The notes under the pieces: generated by a model
Database searches by the model: none
What the model saw: only the letters and a program-made list of their open reading frames with translations
What the model was told of the DNA's origin: nothing
In this document: positions 58,349 through 64,000 of the stretch, one piece after another
Position numbering within the stretch: the stretch's first letter is position 1
Layout of the letters: the number at the start of each line of letters is the position of its first letter
Made by a program: the position numbers and the translations under genes
From: an uncultured Clostridia bacterium
Lineage (GTDB): Bacteria; Bacillota; Clostridia; Oscillospirales; Ruminococcaceae
Direction: 5' to 3'
NCBI GenBank assembly: GCA_947627985.1
Contig: CANQYD010000004.1
Span: 1-64,000, forward strand
Length of the DNA stretch: 64,000 nt

Positions 58349-58432
58349 GGGCGAAGCCCCCGACGCCGAAGGCGTCGGCTGCCGCAACGAAGTTGCGGCA
58401 GAAGCCGTGCGAAGCACGGCTTGGGCTTCGCC
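58349..58432. repeat. Cloverleaf-like three-arm hairpin element, copy 6
   Basis: Same as copy 5 with third arm AAGCCGTGC-GAA-GCACGGCTT. Confidence 0.8.
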
Positions 58433-58757
58433 TATGCCTTCTGCTCCTATCAAAGTCGTGTGGTGTGCAGCAGGCTGGGAGCAGGGTTGGGTGCTAAATC
58501 CATACCCGGGCAGTCGTAGATACCCCTCCTCCCAATCATCAAGCCCTCCTTCACTGATTTACCACGCTATACACTCATACCTAAAAGCTCATCAGCAGCC
58601 TAAATATTCCCAAAATTATCTTCCCACGCCTCCGTCCGTAGCCGAAAACTGACGTAAACAACACAAATACAGCGCAGATAACATGGCAGAGCGCAAAAAA
58701 TGTGCTATAATAAAAGTATCAAATAAATGCCGCAGGACGGCGGAAAAGAGGACCGAT

Positions 58758-58943
58758 ATGACAGATAAAGAGATGCTCAAAAAGACAAAAAATACAAAAA
58801 ATGACAATTTCGTGAAAACTCCCGGCGGCGTTGAGCTTTCCGACAACGAGCTGGACGGCATCGCAGGCGGCGTCAGGTACCACCAGAGCGACGAGGACTC
58901 CCGCATGGACATCGCGACCGGCAACATGAAGGGCTCGAAATAA
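58758..58943 (+). CDS. Short double-glycine-leader peptide (bacteriocin/RiPP precursor-like)
   Basis: MTDKEMLKKTKNTKNDNFVKTPGGVELSDNELDGIAGG|VRYHQSDEDSRMDIATGNMKGSK; extended -10 TGCTATAAT at 58703-58711; terminator downstream. Confidence 0.65.
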   Translation: MTDKEMLKKTKNTKNDNFVKTPGGVELSDNELDGIAGGVRYHQSDEDSRMDIATGNMKGSK

Positions 58944-58967
58944 TCGCGAGCCGAAATCAAAAATAAA

Positions 58968-58990
58968 AGCAGGCGTTGAGCCTGCTTTTT
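58968..58990 (+). terminator. Intrinsic terminator after short peptide
   Basis: AGCAGGC-gttga-GCCTGCTTTTT. Confidence 0.85.
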
Positions 58991-59034
58991 GTTTGGAAGA
59001 TATTGTAACTGCGCCTTTGCGGTTCTTCCCGAAG

Positions 59035-60201
59035 TCAATTCTTGTTAAGAAATTCAAGATTTTTCCTGATGAACTCCGCACGCTGGCGCACGCAGTCAGC
59101 CGATCTGCCGGGGTCCGCGGGCGTATTGAAAACGTAGTCGGTGAGGCGGTCGATGTCGGTCGAGGCGACGTGCAGGCGGGTGTCGGAGGAGGCGTAGTAG
59201 ATGTAGACCTTGCCGTCGGGGGTAGCGATGGCGCCGTTTGTGAAGACGACGTTTGAGACGTCGCCGATGCGCTCATCACCTAACGGCGCGATCAAAAAGC
59301 CGCTCGGCTCGGCGATCACCCTCGACGGATCGTCAAGCGCGGTTGCGAAGGCGTAGACGACGTATCTCAGCCCCGCCGCTGTATTTCTGACGCCGTGGGC
59401 GATGTGAATCCACCCGCGGTCTGTCTTGATCGGGACTGCTCCCGCGCCGTTTTTCGTCTCGGTGACGGTGTGATATTTTCTTAACGACGTCATCTTTTCC
59501 TCGTCGATGACGGCGTGGGTGATGTCGTCGCAGAGCCCGAATCCGATGCCTCCTCCGCTACCGGTGTCGATAAAATCGTCCATCGGGCGGGTATAGAATG
59601 CATATTTTCCGTTTACAAATTCGGGAAGCAGGAGGACGTTGCGCTGCTGAGGGGAACGCTTTGTGACGAGGTTCGGAAGGCGCTCCCAATTCTTTAAATC
59701 TTTAGTACGGACAATACCTGCGGCTGCCGTAGCTGCCGAGAGATCGCCGGCAGAGCGGTCCTTGCTCTCGGAGCAAAAGACGCCGTAGATCCAGCCGTCT
59801 TCATGCTTTGTCAGGCGCATGTCGTAGACGTTGGTCTCGTCGGGGCAGGTATCCGGGAGGATCACCGGCTCGTCCCAGAATCTGAACCCGTCGACGGGAC
59901 TTTCCGACTGCGCGACCGCGAAGAAGCTCTTGCGGTCATACCCTTCGACGCGCGCGACGAGGGTGTACTTGCCGTCGATGAGGATCGCGCCGCTGTTGAA
60001 GACGGCGTTGATCCCGAGGCGGGTCATCATGTGAGGATTTGTCGCGGGGTTGGGGTCATAAATCCAGAACGGCGGGATATGGTCCCGCGTGAGGACGGGG
60101 TCTGTCCAGCGCTCGTAGATGCCGTTGTATCGAGCTTCGTCGGGCGTGTTCTTTTTGTTTATCAGCGCCTCATAGCGCTTTTCGATTTCGCTGTAGGTCA
60201 T
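59035..60201 (-). CDS. GH130 phosphorylase (4-O-beta-D-mannosyl-D-glucose phosphorylase-like)
   Basis: [66 protein letters not shown]. Confidence 0.85.
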   Translation of the reverse strand: MTYSEIEKRYEALINKKNTPDEARYNGIYERWTDPVLTRDHIPPFWIYDPNPATNPHMMTRLGINAVFNSGAILIDGKYTLVARVEGYDRKSFFAVAQSESPVDGFRFWDEPVILPDTCPDETNVYDMRLTKHEDGWIYGVFCSESKDRSAGDLSAATAAAGIVRTKDLKNWERLPNLVTKRSPQQRNVLLLPEFVNGKYAFYTRPMDDFIDTGSGGGIGFGLCDDITHAVIDEEKMTSLRKYHTVTETKNGAGAVPIKTDRGWIHIAHGVRNTAAGLRYVVYAFATALDDPSRVIAEPSGFLIAPLGDERIGDVSNVVFTNGAIATPDGKVYIYYASSDTRLHVASTDIDRLTDYVFNTPADPGRSADCVRQRAEFIRKNLEFLNKN

Positions 60202-60245
60202 AGCGAGCTCCTTTCTTTTTTTGCATAAAATATAAGTCGGTTAAT

Positions 60246-60510
60246 CAAAAGGTATATCAAATTCCGGCGGAATTTGATATGTGATTTTAAGCACCCCCAC
60301 CCCCGCCGGGGTTTGCATGAGGTTGGGGCTTCTGCCGCCCCCTCCCCCTTAAAAGGGGGAGGGGGCATGACTTGCGCAAAAGCAGCTAACCTCGCTTTGT
60401 AACCGAAAACAAAGGATTACTCGCGTTCTGAGATTTTTTGGCGCAAGTCAGGGGGTGGGGGATTTTAAATAGCATGAACAAATTTACGGCGTAAATTTGT
60501 GAATACCTTA
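60246..60510. repeat. Hairpin/poly-purine repeat cluster with 83-nt inverted-ended core (60368-60450)
   Basis: TGACTTGCGCAAAA...TTTTTTGGCGCAAGTCA; two flanking hairpins with conserved GGTAT/AATAGCATGA edges. Confidence 0.8.
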
Positions 60511-60596
60511 TAAGCAGTAAGAGGCAGTCGAGCGTTATTACACTCTGACCCGGGTAAGTATGCCTCCCTCCCTTGAGGGAGGGTCGGGGTGGGTGG

Positions 60597-60646
60597 CTTT
60601 AAATAGTATGACTAATTTTCCCGGAGGGAAAATTGGGAATACCTTT
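60597..60646. repeat. GGTATTC-type hairpin with alternative stem
   Basis: AAATAGTATGACTAATTTTCCCGGAGGGAAAATTGGGAATACCTTTT. Confidence 0.7.
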
Positions 60647-60810
60647 TTATATGGCAGCGGCGGGCGGGATGCTATTCAAAATGCCTTCGGTGCATATACA
60701 TAGCAGTTCGCGCACTTTTGTACTTTAAATCAACGCGTGAGCCTAAACCGGACTCCAAAAAAGTCTCCTTGCATGTTTTCTATCGGTTTGCGGAGCCCGG
60801 GCTTCCTGTC

Positions 60811-61082
60811 AAAAGGTATTCGCTCCATTTTCCGCCGGAAAATGGAACTCATGCTTTTTTCAGCACCCCCACCCCCCGGGCTTTGTGCGGGGTCGGGGCT
60901 TCCGCCGCCCCCTCCCCCTGTAGGGGAGGGGGCATGACTTGCGCAAAAGCAGCTAATCGCGCTTTGTAACCGAAAACAAAGGATTACGCACGTTCCGAGA
61001 GTTTTTGGCGCAAGTCAGGGGGTGGGGGATTATTTTAAATAGTATGAACAAATTTACAGCGTAAATTTGTGAATACCTTTTT
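60811..61082. repeat. Second hairpin/poly-purine repeat cluster with 83-nt core (60935-61017)
   Basis: Parallel to 60246-60510: hairpin, C-rich arm, TGACTTGCGC core, hairpin. Confidence 0.8.
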
Positions 61083-61166
61083 ACAGGACAGCTGGCGGAA
61101 TAAATATCGGTATTATCAGCATGAAGTATACATACCGACAGTCATTCCCACTCGCTCTTATACCCC

Positions 61167-62330
61167 TCACTCCATCTCCCTAATTACCTTCAGGCACATT
61201 CTCCCATTGTGATACGGGCACTTCCACGGCTCGACGATCGGCTTCGGGTCGGGGGTACCGTCCTCCCGAACGCTCCAGAACCACTCCGAGCCCTCGCGCT
61301 TGTCGCTCAGGACGTCGCGGATATACCTCCACTGCGACATGTACGCGTCCTTGAATTTCTCCTCGCCGGTGTGGCGGTAGGCGTTCATGAACCCGAGAAG
61401 CGCCTCGGCTTGCACCCACCAGATACTCGACGTGTTCACGACCCCGTTCTCGCTTTCGTTGCAGAAGCCGTGGTCGGTGAAGGCGAGATCATAGGTGTTC
61501 TCAGCCATCTCGATGAGAAGAGGTCTGATTTTTTTGGTGAGATCATCATCGTCCAAAACTTCGAGAGTGTGATCCGCCAGCCACGAGGTCTCGATGTCGT
61601 GCCCGAAGCTGTGCAGGTCGATGAGCGTGTTGTAATCGAGATCGAAGAACACCTCCTGTCTGCGGCGCTTGGGGTTGTAGATTTTTTTCTCGAAGATGTC
61701 GAGGATATCGTACAGTTTTTTCCTGACGCGACCGTCCCCATCTGCCTCGTAGAGACCTGTGTAGCCCTCCATGACGTGCAAAAGGGTGTTCATGGTCCTG
61801 CCGGCTTCGACGCCGTTTTCGGACAGTTTTTCGTTACCTGCGGGCTTCCAATCCTCCGTAAAAGCTTCGAGATATCCGTCGCCGTCGAAACATTTATCTT
61901 CGACCGTCTCAAAGAGCTCATACGCAAGATCAAGAGCCTCTTTTTTGCCGCTCGCCCGGTAATATGCTGATAATGCATAGATCGCAAAAGCCTGATTGTA
62001 GGTATGTTTGGTGCCGTCATAGACGCTTCCGTCGGGATTTATCGCCCAGTAAACGCCTTTGTTTTTGCGGTCGTACATTGAAAGAAGCTCGGCGTAAGCA
62101 TGATCAGCTTCGTCCAAAAGATCGCGGTCGGAAAGGGTCATTGCCGCCTCCGAGAAGAACCAGAGAATCCGGCTGTTGAGAATGCAGCCCCGAGGAGCCT
62201 CGGGGACGCGTCTCAGGTCGAACTCCACCTGACCGATATAGCCGCCGTTTTTGTCGTCGCGCAGGCTCCGCCAGAAGGGGATTATCCTCTCCACCAGCTC
62301 CCGTCGCACCTCGCTTGTAAATTCAGACAT
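61167..62330 (-). CDS. Cellobiose 2-epimerase / AGE family epimerase
   Basis: RIIPFWRSLRDDKNGGYIGQVEFDLRR, ILNSRILWFFSEAA, HTYNQAFAIYALSAYYRASG, SFGHDIETSWL. Confidence 0.9.
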   Translation of the reverse strand: MSEFTSEVRRELVERIIPFWRSLRDDKNGGYIGQVEFDLRRVPEAPRGCILNSRILWFFSEAAMTLSDRDLLDEADHAYAELLSMYDRKNKGVYWAINPDGSVYDGTKHTYNQAFAIYALSAYYRASGKKEALDLAYELFETVEDKCFDGDGYLEAFTEDWKPAGNEKLSENGVEAGRTMNTLLHVMEGYTGLYEADGDGRVRKKLYDILDIFEKKIYNPKRRRQEVFFDLDYNTLIDLHSFGHDIETSWLADHTLEVLDDDDLTKKIRPLLIEMAENTYDLAFTDHGFCNESENGVVNTSSIWWVQAEALLGFMNAYRHTGEEKFKDAYMSQWRYIRDVLSDKREGSEWFWSVREDGTPDPKPIVEPWKCPYHNGRMCLKVIREME

Positions 62331-62500
62331 ACAAATCCTCCTTTGAAATTGTCTTTTCCTAATTATAGTTTATCCGCAGACCAATGTCAAGAAAAATCAC
62401 TCCCCCGACCGCAATTTTGCTGCACATTTTGTTCGGCAAGGGTGACAAAGTTTGAAGGAGTTTTTTGGCGATTTTGACAGCGTATTGACGTTATAAAAAA

Positions 62501-62568
62501 GTACGCTGATTCGATACCGATTGTATCAAATTAGCGTACTTATTTGGCTAACTACGCTAATTTGATAC
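62501..62568. repeat. Three copies of a 16-bp motif TACGCTRATTYGATAC in alternating orientation
   Basis: GTACGCTGATTCGATAC (62501-62517), inverted GTATCAAATTAGCGTAC (62523-62539), TACGCTAATTTGATAC (62553-62568). Confidence 0.75.
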
Positions 62569-62640
62569 AATGCAATTCATTTTGATATTGTAGTTCGCAC
62601 ACATGGTTTATTCCTTATTCAGTTTTCAAGAAAATTTGTA

Positions 62641-63141
62641 TCATTTCATATAACTTACTCGTTTCAAAAGCTCTTCATTTGGCAGGCGCACTTCATTTCC
62701 ATTGTGTTTTATCAGGTCACAAATGCAATGATCTAATTCGTCTTGAGTTATATACTTTCCTTCAATCAGCCTGTCTAAGATACCTATCGTTCCGATAACA
62801 TTAACCCCTTCTACAACGGCAGCCGCTCTAAGAGCGCGGTCGCCGGTAAGCAGCTCAATTTTTCTGACCTTGGCAATGGCCAATGCTATGCAGTCGTATC
62901 TTGAAAGTTTCAAAAATTTAGCGTTAAACTCTTCGGCAAGCAAAAATTCTTCATCAGAAAGACTTGTTTTTATAAGCCCTAATTCAACAAGCCTCACACC
63001 TACGCTTGGAGGATTAAGGAATTCATCATCGATGGCATCTTCGTCCATTAAATATGTATACGGGAGTTTGAATGGCCAGTCAAGACGATTTATGGTTAGA
63101 AAGTCTATCCAGACATTTGTGTCACTACTGATATATTTCAT
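62641..63141 (-). CDS. PIN-like domain protein (putative toxin/nuclease)
   Basis: MKYISSDTNVWIDF...SRYDCIALAIAKVRKIELLTGDRALRAAAVVEGVNVIGTIGILDRLI. Confidence 0.7.
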   Translation of the reverse strand: MKYISSDTNVWIDFLTINRLDWPFKLPYTYLMDEDAIDDEFLNPPSVGVRLVELGLIKTSLSDEEFLLAEEFNAKFLKLSRYDCIALAIAKVRKIELLTGDRALRAAAVVEGVNVIGTIGILDRLIEGKYITQDELDHCICDLIKHNGNEVRLPNEELLKRVSYMK

Positions 63142-63145
63142 TCCA

Positions 63146-64000
63146 TTACTCCCCGGTCGCAAAACACTGTTCCGTAACGTAAGTATAAGGCATTTTCAAC
63201 AGCTCCGCGCCTTTCTGAACAGATATTTCATTTTCACTTATGGCCCGGAACACAAGTTGTGAAAATAGAGTCGGAGTTTCTTCCCGAATCCTCGCGGGTT
63301 CGTTTTTCTTCCAACCATTTTTCCCAGCAATAATATAAAAATCCTTAGCAGCTTTTTCGTTAACAATGCCGCAAATCGTAGCTCTTTTTACAAGTAAGTA
63401 CATGGAAATGCCATATTCACGGCATATCATCAGCATATCCTTGGAAACAGCTCTGCGTCGGATACCGAGTTCTCTTTTAGCATCCTCTTCTGAAAGGAGA
63501 AAAGCTCCACTTATGGCAGTAGCCCTGGCTTCTATTTCTTGTTCCGTCATTTCGGAAGTCCACTTAAAAATGAAATGGACCATTTCATGGACGATAGTAG
63601 AACGAATCCGCTCAGGTGTCATATTGCTGTTTACCGCGATATATGGTCTTTCATCAACCAAGCCATTGATTCCCGAAAAAGCATTGCTGTCAACATTGAG
63701 GAAACATACAAGAACGCCTTTATTTTCAAGCATTTCAACAAGATTGCCGATTGGACCCATTTCTGCTAAGTGCAAGCACTTTCTGAGAGCTTTTGCGTCC
63801 TCCTCTGCATTCAATGCCAAAGGCTCCTTGTGTGGCGCCGGAGCATTAGGTAACACTTCTCCCCCTAATATGCTTACTGCTAATAAGAATCTGTTCAAAT
63901 ATTCTTCAACCGAGGCACGTATATACTCCTGCTGATTTTTGGACAGCTTGCTACCTTTGCGAAACTCCCCATGAGAATAAATGTGGGTTTCACCGTTATT
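63146..64000 (-). CDS. ImmA/IrrE family metallo-endopeptidase, 5' end beyond window
   Basis: STIVHEMVHFIFKW HExxH motif; frame stays open to base 64000 (NNGETHIYSHGEFRKGSKLSKNQQEYIRASVEEYLNRF...). Confidence 0.82.
   Translation of the reverse strand, partial: NNGETHIYSHGEFRKGSKLSKNQQEYIRASVEEYLNRFLLAVSILGGEVLPNAPAPHKEPLALNAEEDAKALRKCLHLAEMGPIGNLVEMLENKGVLVCFLNVDSNAFSGINGLVDERPYIAVNSNMTPERIRSTIVHEMVHFIFKWTSEMTEQEIEARATAISGAFLLSEEDAKRELGIRRRAVSKDMLMICREYGISMYLLVKRATICGIVNEKAAKDFYIIAGKNGWKKNEPARIREETPTLFSQLVFRAISENEISVQKGAELLKMPYTYVTEQCFATGE

Noticed and set aside
63898-63898. TTG start for the ImmA/IrrE protein in the ORF track
   Set aside because: The frame is open through base 64000, so the true start lies beyond the window.

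Overview
This 64 kb window looks like a chromosomal segment of a spore-forming, monoderm Clostridia/Oscillospirales-type bacterium (YpeB, SRP RNA-dnaX-ebfC-recR synteny, type IV pili without an outer-membrane secretin). Main content: ypeB; an EF-G-like GTPase; argCJBD; two tandem SGNH hydrolases plus GH51; an AlkZ-related protein; a six-gene B12/methionine operon (DUF4430 lipoprotein, ECF S-component-like protein, metF, standalone MetH activation protein, metH, PF06541 membrane protein); GH127; two Gfo/Idh/MocA oxidoreductases with two TIM-barrel isomerases; SRP RNA, dnaX, ebfC, recR, tadA; GH27; phosphoglucomutase; plsY and a lipid glycosyltransferase; a secreted esterase; a ~16 kb type IV pilus locus (pilB, pilT, pilC, pilins, pilD, pilM, pilN/O-like, a 1665-aa prepilin-like GLUG protein, minor pilins); a short double-glycine-leader peptide; GH130 plus cellobiose 2-epimerase; and a PIN/ImmA-IrrE pair at the right edge. 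The least explained signals are (1) several families of hairpin-rich dispersed intergenic elements whose flanks are conserved while stem sequences change in a base-pair-preserving way, including a three-armed cloverleaf-like element; (2) a pilin gene switched out of frame by a G9 tract just before its prepilin cleavage motif; (3) the giant prepilin-like candidate tip adhesin; (4) an orphan RiPP/bacteriocin-like precursor. All calls were made by reading the sequence; no database search or folding program was run.
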